NCBI GenBank assembly: GCA_019347595.1
Contig: JAHWLA010000055.1
Coordinates: 1 to 12,746, forward strand
Length of the DNA stretch: 12,746 nucleotides
Reading direction: 5' to 3'
Origin: Actinomycetota bacterium
GTDB lineage: Bacteria; Actinomycetota; Acidimicrobiia; Acidimicrobiales; JAHWLA01
How positions within the stretch are numbered: position 1 is the first letter of the stretch; each line of letters begins with the position of its first letter. A model generated the notes under the pieces. It ran no database searches. It was not told the DNA's origin and saw only the letters and a list, made by a program, of their open reading frames with translations. Made by a program: the position numbers and the translations under genes. Of this stretch, positions 5,897-12,472 are shown one piece after another.

Positions 5897-6829
5897 ATGA
5901 CCAAGCCCTTCCGGTTCGCGGTGCAGACGGCGTTCGCGCCCGACGGCAAGACGTGGCGCGAACGTGCCCGGCAGGTCGAGGACCTCGGCTACTCCACCCT
6001 CTACATCCCCGACCACTTCGGCGAGCAGTTCGGCCCCCTGGTGGCCCTGGCCGTGGCCGCCGACGCCACCGAGCGGCTGAACGTGGGTTCGTTGGTCTTC
6101 GACAACGACTACCGCCACCCGCTCGTCCTGGCCAAGGAACTGGCCACCCTCGACCTGCTGAGCGAAGGCAGGTTGGAGGTCGGCCTCGGCGCGGGCTGGA
6201 TGAAGACCGACTACGACGAGTCGGGCATGGCCTACGACTCGCCGGGCACGCGCATCGACCGCATGGTCGAAGGGCTCGCCGTCATGCGGGGCCTGTGGTC
6301 GCAGCCCACGTTCTCGTTCTCGGGCGAGCACTATACGATCACGAACGCCCAGGGGCTGCCCCGCCCGCACTCGCAGCCCCATCCGAAGATCGTCATCGGC
6401 GGCGGGGGCAGGAAAGTGCTGTCGATCGCCGCTCGCGAGGCCGACATCGTCGGGGTCAACCCCGACCTGCGATCCGGCGCCGTCGACCAGAACACCGCGG
6501 CCTCGGCGCTCGCCGATCGCTACCGCGAGCGCATCCAGTGGATTCGGGAGGCGGCGGGCGACCGCTTCGACGACCTCGAGCTCCAGGTCCTCACGTTCAT
6601 GGTCAACGTGGGCGCCGACCCCGTGGAGACGGCCGCCAACATCGCCCCGCTGTTCGGTGTCGACGCCGACGCCGCCCTGGAGATCCCTCTTGCGCTGATC
6701 GGCAGCGTCGACACAATCTGCGAGACGCTCCAGCAGCGTCGCGAGGAGTACGGCCTCAGCTACATCGTGGTGCACGAGCCGGAGATGGCGGCCTTCGGCG
6801 AGGTCGTGGCCCGGCTGGCGGGGCACTAG
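5897..6829 (+). CDS. LLM-class F420-dependent oxidoreductase, MSMEG_2516-like
   Basis: A 310-residue luciferase-like monooxygenase-fold (TIM barrel) protein that probably uses coenzyme F420 (FMN is the alternative). Family marks: an N-terminal strand FRFAVQTAFAPDG, GYSTLYIPDHFGEQFGPLVALA (about 32-53), LNVGSLVFDNDYRHPLVLAKELATLDLLSEGRLEVGLGAGW with the conserved RHP and SxGRxxxGxGAGW motifs, and HPKIVIGGGGRKVLSIAAREADIVGVNP. The overall pattern recalls the MSMEG_2516 family of mycobacterial F420 proteins; the substrate is unknown. It is the first gene of a tight operon with nadD (4-nt gap), which does not reveal its substrate. The ATG is the natural start, just after a TAGAGT box. Confidence 0.9.
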   Translation: MTKPFRFAVQTAFAPDGKTWRERARQVEDLGYSTLYIPDHFGEQFGPLVALAVAADATERLNVGSLVFDNDYRHPLVLAKELATLDLLSEGRLEVGLGAGWMKTDYDESGMAYDSPGTRIDRMVEGLAVMRGLWSQPTFSFSGEHYTITNAQGLPRPHSQPHPKIVIGGGGRKVLSIAAREADIVGVNPDLRSGAVDQNTAASALADRYRERIQWIREAAGDRFDDLELQVLTFMVNVGADPVETAANIAPLFGVDADAALEIPLALIGSVDTICETLQQRREEYGLSYIVVHEPEMAAFGEVVARLAGH

Positions 6830-6833
6830 CCAC

Positions 6834-7394
6834 ATGCGCATCGGCGTCTTCGGCGGGACGTTCGACCCCGTCCACATCGGCCACCTCGCCGTCGCCGTGG
6901 CCGCCCGCCATGCGTTGGCGCTCGACCGCGTCCTGCTCGTCGTCGCCAACGTGCCCTGGCAGAAGGCGGGCACCCGGCCGCTCACGCCGGCCGAGGACCG
7001 CTACGCGGTGGTGGACGCGGCGGTCGCCGACCTCGACGGCATCGAGGCCAGCCGCATCGAACTGGACCGGGGCGGCCCGTCGTACACCGTCGAGACGTTG
7101 GAGGCGCTCCGAGCAGACGGCCACCCCGATCTCTTCCTCGTCCTCGGCGCCGACGCCGCCGCCAACCTGCATACCTGGGTGCGAGCCGACGATGTGCCTG
7201 CGCTGGCCGAACTCGTCGTCGTCCCCCGCCCCGGCTCCGCGCCGCCGGCCGGGATGCGGACCCTCGACGTGCCTCACCTCGACGTCTCCAGCAGCGACCT
7301 GCGGGCGCGCGTCGTCGACGGCCGCCCCCTCGACGTGCTGGTCCCGGCCGCCGCGCTCCGCCTCATCAGGGAGCGGGGTCTGTACGCTGGCTGA
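6834..7394 (+). CDS. nadD: Nicotinate-nucleotide adenylyltransferase
   Basis: Transfers AMP from ATP to nicotinate mononucleotide, giving deamido-NAD, in NAD synthesis; cytoplasmic. The 186 residues open with MRIGVFGGTFDPVHIGHLA: GGTFDP and the HxGH nucleotidyltransferase motif (His14, His17). Further family marks are VPWQKAGTRPLTPAEDRYAVV, GGPSYTVETLEAL (the conserved SYT-DTL-type segment), LGADAAANLHTW and, near the end, DVSSSDLRARV, the ISSTxIR-like ATP-binding motif. It starts 4 nt after the LLM gene stop and is followed after 3 nt by the LytR_C gene. nadD upstream of rsfS is a common actinobacterial order. Confidence 0.96.
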   Translation: MRIGVFGGTFDPVHIGHLAVAVAARHALALDRVLLVVANVPWQKAGTRPLTPAEDRYAVVDAAVADLDGIEASRIELDRGGPSYTVETLEALRADGHPDLFLVLGADAAANLHTWVRADDVPALAELVVVPRPGSAPPAGMRTLDVPHLDVSSSDLRARVVDGRPLDVLVPAAALRLIRERGLYAG

Positions 7395-7397
7395 GAG

Positions 7398-8618
7398 ATG
7401 ACCAGCCCGGTGGCCAGTCCGAGCGAGCGGCCCCTCGACACGCTCGACGATGTCGTCGCCGTGCCGCTGCCCGAGACCCGCCGCACCACCCGGTCACGTC
7501 GCGAGCAGCGTCGGAAGCGCCGACGCAGGCAGCGCAACCTCAAGTACACCGCGCTGCTCACCGTCGGCGGGCTACTCGTCCTCGCCCTGGTCGGCCGGGT
7601 GGTGTCCGACGTGGCGTCCGACGGCGACCGCTCGGGCGACGACAAGGGCGCCGCCGCCCCGGCGCGGCCGCCCGCCCGGCTCGTCGTACAGCGCGACGGC
7701 GCGGGCCAGGCCGTCTCCCTGTTCCTGCTCGCCCCCGAGCGCCGCGGCAAGGGCGGCTCGCTCGTACTGCTCCCCCCCGGCGCCATGGCGGAGGTGGCCT
7801 CCCTCGATCTCCAACCCCTCGGCCAAGTCCTCTCGCTGGGCAGCCCCGAGCGCCTCCAGGCCACGGTGCAGAACCTGCTCGGCATCCCCGTCGCCTCGGT
7901 GCACGTGCTCGACGACGCCGCCCTCACCGCCCTCGTCGCCCCGGCCGGCCCCTTGACGGTGAACGTCCCCGAGCGGGTCGAGCGGGTCGACGAACGAGGC
8001 ACGGTCCACGTGCTGTTCGAGGCGGGCGAGGTGCGGGTCGCGCCTGCCGACGTTCCGCGCCTCCTCGCCGAACGGGGCCGCAGCACCGATCTCGGCCGCC
8101 TGGCGCGGCACCAGGCTTTCTGGGATGCCTGGCTGGGCCGGCTCGACGACCCGGCCGCCCTGCCCGCCCAGCCCGCCGAGCTCAAGGCGGTGCTGGCCGA
8201 ACTGGCAGCGGGAACGGTCCGCACGCGGGTCCTGCCCGTCACGCCGCTCGGTGCCACCGAGGGAGGCCAGCTCTACCAAGTCGATCGGGCCGAGCTGGCG
8301 CAGTTGCAGGACGCGTTGGTCCCCGACGCCGAGGGCAGCGCGAGCGAGCGGCCGCGGGTACAGATCCTCAACGGCACCGGCGAGGTGCAACTGGCCCAGC
8401 GCGTGGCCGACAAGCTGGGCACGGCGGTCGAGGTGAAGCTCACGGGCAACGCCGCCCGGTTCGACTACGCCGAGACCCAGGTGGTGTTCTACGACAAGGC
8501 CGAGCAGGCGAAGGCCGAGCGGGTTCGCGAGGCCCTCGGCATGGGCAAACTGGTGTTCAGCCGCAACCCGCTGGACGTCGTGGACGTGACGATCATCGTC
8601 GGAAAGGACTTCGAGTAG
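7398..8618 (+). CDS. Membrane protein with degenerate LCP region and LytR_C domain
   Basis: A 406-residue type II membrane protein. A basic cytoplasmic start (RSRREQRRKRRRRQR, about 32-46) leads to one transmembrane helix (about 50-67), an Asp/Gly/Ala/Pro-rich linker and an extracytoplasmic part. Residues about 118-245 look like a LytR-CpsA-Psr domain: TVQNLLGIPVASVHVLDD, a VNVPERV strand and TDLGRLARHQAF (230-241), like the DxGRxxRQQ helix of LCP enzymes. The usual PRD-T-R catalytic segment is replaced by LPPGAMAEV (125-133). Residues about 318-406 are a LytR_C domain (RVQILNGTGEVQLAQRVADKL ... VTIIVGKDF). LCP enzymes attach glycopolymers to peptidoglycan; this copy probably binds rather than catalyses. 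It begins TGA-GAG-ATG after nadD, a 3-nt gap. TACGCT 9 nt before the ATG might be an internal -10. Confidence 0.82.
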   Translation: MTSPVASPSERPLDTLDDVVAVPLPETRRTTRSRREQRRKRRRRQRNLKYTALLTVGGLLVLALVGRVVSDVASDGDRSGDDKGAAAPARPPARLVVQRDGAGQAVSLFLLAPERRGKGGSLVLLPPGAMAEVASLDLQPLGQVLSLGSPERLQATVQNLLGIPVASVHVLDDAALTALVAPAGPLTVNVPERVERVDERGTVHVLFEAGEVRVAPADVPRLLAERGRSTDLGRLARHQAFWDAWLGRLDDPAALPAQPAELKAVLAELAAGTVRTRVLPVTPLGATEGGQLYQVDRAELAQLQDALVPDAEGSASERPRVQILNGTGEVQLAQRVADKLGTAVEVKLTGNAARFDYAETQVVFYDKAEQAKAERVREALGMGKLVFSRNPLDVVDVTIIVGKDFE

Positions 8619-8623
8619 CGAAC

Positions 8624-9001
8624 GTGGCTGTCGACAACCGGGACGAGATGCGAGACCTGCTGATAGCGGCGGCGAAGGCGGCCTCCGACAAGAAAGGCGA
8701 GGACACGATCATCCTCGAGGTGGGCGGTGTGCTCGCCATCACGGACGCCTTCGTGATCACCAGCGGGGCCAACTCCCGGCAGGTCCGCACGATCGCCGAG
8801 GAGGTCGAGCAGAAGATCGACGAGGCGGGCGGGGCCAAGCCGCTGCGCATCGAAGGGCTCGACGACGCCCGCTGGGTCCTCATGGACTACGGCGACTTCG
8901 TCGTCCACGTCTTTCTCGACGAGGTGCGGCGGTACTACGACCTGGAGCGGCTGTGGTCCGACGCCCCCCGGGTGGAGTGGAGCGCCACCGGCGCCGCCTA
9001 A
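8624..9001 (+). CDS. rsfS: Ribosome silencing factor RsfS
   Basis: Binds protein uL14 on the large ribosomal subunit and blocks joining of the subunits under poor nutrition; cytoplasmic. The 125 residues show the whole RsfS/Iojap pattern: an N-terminal helix (MRDLLIAAAKAASDKKGED), ITDAFVITSGANSRQVRTIAEEVEQKI, GLDDARWVLMDYGDFVVHVFLDEVRRYYDLERLW. The start is taken as GTG at 8624, 5 nt after the previous stop; an ATG at 8648 (MRDLLIA) is possible but would trim the first helix. It is the last gene of the operon, ended by the hairpin at 9048. Confidence 0.95.
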   Translation: MAVDNRDEMRDLLIAAAKAASDKKGEDTIILEVGGVLAITDAFVITSGANSRQVRTIAEEVEQKIDEAGGAKPLRIEGLDDARWVLMDYGDFVVHVFLDEVRRYYDLERLWSDAPRVEWSATGAA

Positions 9002-9047
9002 CTGCGCCGCGCCGCGTCCCGCCGTCGTCACGGCCGCCCCGGCCGAA

Positions 9048-9092
9048 CTTGCGTAGGAATCGCGCCGCTTTGCGGCGCGATCCGTACGCAAG
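9048..9092. terminator. Strong hairpin between convergent rsfS and patatin genes
   Basis: CTTGCGTAGGAATCGCGCCGC (9048-9068) and its partner (9072-9092) form a 21-bp stem with two mismatches around a TTT loop. It lies 46 nt after the rsfS stop and 27 nt past the patatin stop, so it can serve both convergent genes. There is no clear T-tract, so termination may rest on the very stable stem. Its outer arms carry GCGTA/GTACGC, as in other palindromes of this window. Confidence 0.7.
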
Positions 9093-9119
9093 CTCGAGGC
9101 AGCCGGGAGCCGGGGTCGG

Positions 9120-9977
9120 TCAGGCGGTGGCGGTGGCGCTGAGGCCGTCGAGGTAGGCGGCTGCCACCTGGTGGCTCTGGGCGATGAGCCGCCGCGACTG
9201 GCGGAAGTCGTCGTAGCGGATGGCGCCCGGGTCGATGCTCGGCAGGACCATGAGCTCGACGCCCTCCGGCGGGTTCTCCATGTCGCGGATGAAGCGATGG
9301 TTGCGGGCGATGGAGAACGCCTGCACCAGCACCTCGATGGGCCGCTTGGGCGTCGGCCGCTTGCGCTCGAAGTTCCCGACGTGGAGGACGACGATGCGTT
9401 CGGCGCCGAGGGCGGCCGCCCGGGAGATCGGCACGTTGTCGACCACGGCGCCGTCGATGAACGTCTCGTTGCCGATGACCACCGGCGGGAAGATGCCCGG
9501 CAGGGCGGCGGAGGCCAGGATCGGCTCGATCACCGGGCCCGACGAGAACCAGCGGGCGCGGCCGGTGTCGAGCGACGCGGCAACGACGTGCAGGGGGATG
9601 GCGGTGTCGTCGAACGTGTCGCACGGCAGCCAGGTCTCCAGCAGGCGGCGCAGGCCGTCGTTGGGCTGGAGCGACTTGGCGCGATGGGCGAGCAGGCGCA
9701 GCGACGACAGGCGCCCGGCCGGGCACACCGCCTCGTCGCGCAGCAGCGTCCACACCTCTTCCATGCGGCGCACGCCGTCGAGCGTGGGGTCGACGGCCAC
9801 GCCTGCGGCGTTGATGGCGCCCACCGAGCACCCCACCACGGCGTCGGGCGTGATGCCCCGCTCGAACAGGGCCCGCAGCATGCCCACCTGGATGGCACCG
9901 AGGTTGCCCCCGCCGCCCAGCACGAAGACGGTGCGCGGCGCCTGTCGCTTCGCCCGCCGCAGATGCAGGATCGACAT
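9120..9977 (-). CDS. Patatin-like phospholipase/acyl hydrolase
   Basis: A 285-residue Ser-Asp dyad hydrolase of the patatin/RssA type, acting on phospholipids or other acyl esters; no signal peptide, so cytoplasmic or membrane-associated. With the chosen start, the oxyanion glycine loop GGGGNLG is at 21-27, the nucleophile elbow GCSVG puts Ser at 51, and the second catalytic residue is Asp175 in IDGAVVDNVP. SAALPGIFPPV (156-166) is a further family motif. The glycine loop has Asn where many patatins have Arg/Lys, a form I recall in actinobacterial members. ATG 9977 (MSILHLRRAK) is preferred because a purine-rich GGAGGGAGGGA lies 5-10 nt upstream. An in-frame ATG at 10064 would add 29 low-information residues. 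Divergent from the TrkA_C gene; substrate unknown. Confidence 0.9.
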   Translation of the reverse strand: MSILHLRRAKRQAPRTVFVLGGGGNLGAIQVGMLRALFERGITPDAVVGCSVGAINAAGVAVDPTLDGVRRMEEVWTLLRDEAVCPAGRLSSLRLLAHRAKSLQPNDGLRRLLETWLPCDTFDDTAIPLHVVAASLDTGRARWFSSGPVIEPILASAALPGIFPPVVIGNETFIDGAVVDNVPISRAAALGAERIVVLHVGNFERKRPTPKRPIEVLVQAFSIARNHRFIRDMENPPEGVELMVLPSIDPGAIRYDDFRQSRRLIAQSHQVAAAYLDGLSATATA

Positions 9978-9981
9978 CTCG

Positions 9982-9992
9982 TCCCTCCCTCC
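9982..9992 (-). promoter_or_regulatory. Ribosome-binding site that decides the patatin start
   Basis: Minus strand GGAGGGAGGGA, ending 4 nt before the ATG at 9977, with its GGAGG core 10 nt from that ATG. No comparable site precedes the upstream in-frame ATG at 10064, so translation should begin at 9977. The 99 bp between 9977 and 10077 then hold both divergent promoters, which I could not place with confidence. Confidence 0.65.
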
Positions 9993-10076
9993 GCCCTTCG
10001 TGGTGTTCATCGGACGGTTGGGGGTCTGGATGAATGACGCGAACGGGTCATTCGGCGTGGCCAACCCTGTCTAGGC

Positions 10077-10886
10077 ATGGGAAGGCTCGTGGGCGGGAAC
10101 GGGCCAGGTGTGTACGGCGTCGCGCTGCTCGTGGTGGTGGCCATGCTGTCGCTGCTCATCACCCGCATCGCCACCATCGCCCTGACCGCCACCGGCATGT
10201 CGCGCCCCGCGGCCCGCTTCCAGGCGCGCTCGGCGCTGACCGGCGTGGGCTTCACCACCAGCGAGTCGGAATCGGTGGTCGGCCACCCCGCCCGTCGCCG
10301 CATCATCATGACGCTGATGCTGGTCGGCAGTGTCGGCCTGGCCACCAGCATCGCGGGCCTGCTGGCCGGTATGGCGGGCGCCGACAGCGGGGGACAGGCC
10401 GCCACGCGAGTCGTGATCCTCGTCGGCGGCCTGGGCGCGGTGTACGGACTGTCGTTGTCCAAGCGCGTCAACCGCCACCTCTCCCGCCTGATCGGCCGGC
10501 TGCTGGCCCGGTACACCGACCTCGACCTGCGCGACTACGCCGCTCTGCTGCACATCTCCGGCGAGTACGAGGTCAAGGAGATGGGCGTCGCCGCCGACTC
10601 GTGGTTCGCGGGGCGGACCCCGGCGGAGCTGCGCCTGCGCGACGAAGGGATGCTCGTGCTCGGTGTGATCCGGCCCGACGGGTCGTACCTCGGGGTGCCC
10701 GACAAGCGCACCCGGCTGGAGGTCGGCGACACCCTCGTCCTGTACGGCCGCGACAGCCTCTTCGCCGAGCTCACCACACGGCGGCCGGGGGAGGCGGGCG
10801 ACCAGGCCCATCGCCGGGCGGTGGAGGCCCAGCAGGGGATCGCGGCCGACGAACGCGAGTGGGACGAGTCGCGTCGCAGCGGCTAA
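10077..10886 (+). CDS. Membrane protein with TrkA_C (RCK_C) domain
   Basis: A 269-residue protein with two parts. The N-terminal 145 residues are membrane-bound: helices at about 12-35, 76-98 and 109-126, with a basic cytoplasmic stretch after (SKRVNRHLSRLIGRLLARY). Residues about 160-232 form a TrkA_C/RCK_C domain (EYEVKEMGVAADSWFAGRTPAELRLRDEGMLVLGV ... LEVGDTLVLYGRDS), which binds ligands such as nucleotides in K+ channels and transporters. There is no Rossmann RCK_N domain. SALTGVGFTTSESE (52-65), between the first two helices, resembles the pore-loop filter of TrkH/KtrB proteins. Such proteins are usually named TrkA C-terminal domain proteins; a role in ion flux is likely but unproven. 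It ends 10 nt from the convergent bacterioferritin stop. The start ATG lacks a clear ribosome-binding site. Confidence 0.8.
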   Translation: MGRLVGGNGPGVYGVALLVVVAMLSLLITRIATIALTATGMSRPAARFQARSALTGVGFTTSESESVVGHPARRRIIMTLMLVGSVGLATSIAGLLAGMAGADSGGQAATRVVILVGGLGAVYGLSLSKRVNRHLSRLIGRLLARYTDLDLRDYAALLHISGEYEVKEMGVAADSWFAGRTPAELRLRDEGMLVLGVIRPDGSYLGVPDKRTRLEVGDTLVLYGRDSLFAELTTRRPGEAGDQAHRRAVEAQQGIAADEREWDESRRSG

Positions 10887-10896
10887 CGGTCGGTCG

Positions 10897-11367
10897 CTAG
10901 CCGCGCACCTGCTCTGTCAGGTAGTTCTCCACGCCGAGGCGCTCGATGAGCGCCAACTGCGTCTCCAGCCAGTCGGCGTGCTCCTCCTCGCCGTTCAGGA
11001 TGCGTTCGAGCAGTTCCCGGGTGCCGTTGTCGCCCGCGGCGACACAGGCGGCGATCCCGGCGTTGAGGCGGGCGACCGCCTCGACCTCCAGCTCCAAGCC
11101 GAGCGCCAGCTTCTCGGGAACGTCCTCGCCGACGCGCACGGAACCGAGGCGCTGGAGGTTGGGGACGCCGTCGAGGTACAGGATGCGCTCGACGAGCGCC
11201 TCGGCGTCGCGCATCTCGTCGATCGACTCCTCGCGGAACTTCGAGGCGAGCCGCTCGAAGCCCCAGTTGTCGCACATCTTGGCGTCGACGAAGTACTGGT
11301 TGATGGCGGTGAGCTCCGCCGTGAGCACGTCGTTCAACAAGTCGACCACGCCGGGGGCTGCGTTCAT
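10897..11367 (-). CDS. bfr: Bacterioferritin
   Basis: Iron-storage protein, 156 residues, a four-helix bundle that forms a 24-subunit cage, oxidises Fe(II) at a diiron centre and stores it as a ferric mineral. Numbering matches E. coli Bfr: Glu18, Glu51, Glu94, Glu127 and His130 are present, and Met52 is the inter-subunit haem ligand. The sixth diiron ligand, His54, is Asp here (DEMRDAEAL; codon GAC). Start MNAAPGVVDLLNDVLTAELTAINQYF is the normal family start. TAGGGT lies 7 nt before the ATG, so bfr probably has its own leaderless promoter besides read-through from bfd, 19 nt upstream. Haem binding and interaction with Bfd are expected from Met52 and the neighbouring gene. Confidence 0.95.
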   Translation of the reverse strand: MNAAPGVVDLLNDVLTAELTAINQYFVDAKMCDNWGFERLASKFREESIDEMRDAEALVERILYLDGVPNLQRLGSVRVGEDVPEKLALGLELEVEAVARLNAGIAACVAAGDNGTRELLERILNGEEEHADWLETQLALIERLGVENYLTEQVRG

Positions 11368-11374
11368 GCCTTGG

Positions 11375-11380
11375 ACCCTA
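11375..11380 (-). promoter_or_regulatory. -10 box of a leaderless bfr promoter
   Basis: TAGGGT on the minus strand, then seven bases (CCAAGGC) and the bfr ATG, inside the 19-nt bfd-bfr gap. No Shine-Dalgarno is present between box and ATG. The arrangement parallels the box before the LLM gene at 5885. Confidence 0.5.
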
Positions 11381-11386
11381 CGCGCT

Positions 11387-11590
11387 TCAGGCGGCCGATT
11401 CCCGGCTGTCGAGCTGCGCGGGGTCGCCGATGCCGCACTCGGCCAGCAGCCGCTCCAGCGCAGGGGTGCACCCGCCGCAGCGGGTACCGGCGCCGCACGT
11501 CTCGGCCAGCCGCCGTGGCGTCGTGGCGCCGGCCTCGATGGCGGCCCGCACGGTGCGGTCGGTCACGGCTCGGCAGAAGCAGACCCACAT
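11387..11590 (-). CDS. bfd: Bacterioferritin-associated [2Fe-2S] ferredoxin
   Basis: A 67-residue BFD-type ferredoxin that binds bacterioferritin and passes electrons to its haem, so that stored iron is reduced and released. The four cluster ligands are at Cys4, Cys6, Cys38 and Cys41 (C-x-C, then C-x2-C), the same positions as in E. coli Bfd. Cys32 is an additional cysteine. Its place directly upstream of bfr (19-nt gap) supports the role. It starts 3 nt after the stop of the small upstream gene, so the two are translationally close. Confidence 0.93.
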   Translation of the reverse strand: MWVCFCRAVTDRTVRAAIEAGATTPRRLAETCGAGTRCGGCTPALERLLAECGIGDPAQLDSRESAA

Positions 11591-11593
11591 CGG

Positions 11594-11800
11594 TCAGGCC
11601 GACTTCCGGTGGACGACGAGGGGCACACCGCGGGCGACCAGCGCGGCTGCTGTGGCGGGCGTGACGTGGCGCACAACCGGGGTGCGATGGCCGATCCCGC
11701 CCACCTGGCAGCTCAGGCCCTCGGGGGCGCGCTCGATGCTGACCCAGCGCACGTGGCGCATCCCCAGGTCGGGGACCGAGGCAACAGGGCGTCCTGCCAT
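11594..11800 (-). CDS. Small unknown protein at head of the iron-storage operon
   Basis: A 68-residue frame (69 if GTG at 11803 is used) upstream of bfd with a 3-nt gap (TGA-CCG-ATG). I do not recognise the family. It has no signal peptide or membrane helix, one Cys (GLSCQVGG), and a C-terminal half RHVTPATAAALVARGVPLVVHRKSA that looks like a short helix followed by a strand. The tight spacing to bfd and the iron-box-like palindrome just upstream argue that it is a real, iron-regulated gene. No good Shine-Dalgarno is seen. A role in ferritin iron handling is inference from context only. Confidence 0.65.
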   Translation of the reverse strand: MAGRPVASVPDLGMRHVRWVSIERAPEGLSCQVGGIGHRTPVVRHVTPATAAALVARGVPLVVHRKSA

Positions 11801-11806
11801 CACCTA

Positions 11807-11820
11807 TTAGGGTGACCTAA
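11807..11820. promoter_or_regulatory. Candidate DtxR/IdeR-type iron box
   Basis: TTAGGGTGACCTAA, with perfect TTAGG/CCTAA arms, is 4 nt from the GTG (7 from the ATG) of the small gene that heads the bfd-bfr unit. On the minus strand TTAGGTCACCCTAA agrees with 12 of the first 14 positions of the 19-bp IdeR/DtxR consensus TWAGGTWAGSCTWACCTWA; the last five do not fit. It lies where the core promoter should be, so binding would repress. It also lies about 90 nt upstream of the divergent GNAT gene. Confidence 0.45.
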
Positions 11821-11897
11821 CACCACACGTGCGGTCAACCCCCAGTGACCGAAGGCACGGCCGATCGGGGAACGGCACGGCGTGCGCCGGGGTTCCT

Positions 11898-11902
11898 GGA
11901 GG
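11898..11902 (+). promoter_or_regulatory. Ribosome-binding site that decides the GNAT start
   Basis: GGAGG lies 10 nt before ATG 11913 but only 1 nt before ATG 11904, so 11913 (MSTRETAVRI) is preferred. A GTG at 11829 keeps the frame but would add residues of intergenic character. Confidence 0.6.
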
Positions 11903-11912
11903 CATGACCGAC

Positions 11913-12434
11913 ATGTCGACTCGCGAGACGGCAGTTCGGATTCGGCAGCTCCCGGACGGGGCGGTCATCCGGTTGCGGGAGCTCCACGAAGGCGACGAGG
12001 AGGCGCTGCGGCGGCTGTTCTTCCGCCTGTCGCCCGCCACCGTACGGCTCCGGTTCTTCCAGCCCGTCGAGACACCCTCGCCCCGCGTGCTCCACTACCT
12101 CGCCGATGTCGACCACGACCGCCGCCAGGCCATCGCCGCCGTCGTCGACGACGAGGTGGTCGGCGTGGCCCGCTACGACCGCTTCCGCGACGCGCCCGAC
12201 CGGGCCGAGGTGGCCGTCGTGGTGGAGGACGCCTGGCAGGGGCGGGGGGTCGGCACGATGCTGTTGAACGCGCTGGCCCGTGACGCCCGTGACCATGGCG
12301 TCGCCTCGCTGACCGCCACCGTCATGGGAGAGAACCGGCGCATGTTGTCGGTCGCCCGCCGGCTCGCCCCGGACACCCGGGTGCACCTCGACCACGGGGA
12401 ATGGGCCATGGAGACGCCGCTGGCGGACGCCTGA
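11913..12434 (+). CDS. GNAT-family N-acetyltransferase
   Basis: A 173-residue single-domain GNAT protein that transfers an acyl group from acyl-CoA to an amine. The CoA-binding motif A is clear: AEVAVVVEDAWQGRGVGTMLLNALARDARDHGV, with Q-x-x-G-x-G at 109-114. The N-terminal part, VIRLRELHEGDEEALRRLFFRLSPATVRLRFFQP, recalls the GNAT domain of Pat-type protein lysine acetyltransferases (R-L-R ... LSPxxxxxRFF), so proteins are a possible target; no cyclic-nucleotide or ligase domain is attached. No operon partner: upstream is the divergent iron operon, downstream a separate gene with its own promoter. Confidence 0.85.
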   Translation: MSTRETAVRIRQLPDGAVIRLRELHEGDEEALRRLFFRLSPATVRLRFFQPVETPSPRVLHYLADVDHDRRQAIAAVVDDEVVGVARYDRFRDAPDRAEVAVVVEDAWQGRGVGTMLLNALARDARDHGVASLTATVMGENRRMLSVARRLAPDTRVHLDHGEWAMETPLADA

Positions 12435-12437
12435 GCT

Positions 12438-12458
12438 CGACCGAGGAATTCCCGGTCG
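12438..12458. terminator. Small hairpin after the GNAT gene
   Basis: CGACCG-A-GG, loop AATT, CCCGGTCG: an 8-bp stem with one bulged A, 3 nt past the stop. No T-tract follows, so it is at best a weak terminator or a 3'-end-protecting structure. Confidence 0.35.
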
Positions 12459-12472
12459 CGAGCAGGTCTCGT

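Noticed and set aside
5768..6985. Upstream extension of the aroG frame on the minus strand (total 852 codons)
   Set aside because: The extension lies opposite the LLM oxidoreductase and the start of nadD, has no recognisable domain, and class II DAHP synthases begin near the chosen ATG.
9978..10064. Longer N-terminus of the patatin-like protein
   Set aside because: The upstream ATG lacks a ribosome-binding site and the added 29 residues look like translated intergenic DNA; a strong GGAGG-type site precedes the ATG at 9977.
10071..10811. A 246-codon minus-strand frame across the TrkA_C gene
   Set aside because: Antisense shadow: His/Gln/Gly-rich with no helices or motif, while the plus strand encodes clear membrane segments and a TrkA_C domain.
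11850..11885. Direct repeat of GGCACGG upstream of the GNAT gene
   Set aside because: Seven GC-rich bases repeated twice is expected by chance at this base composition.
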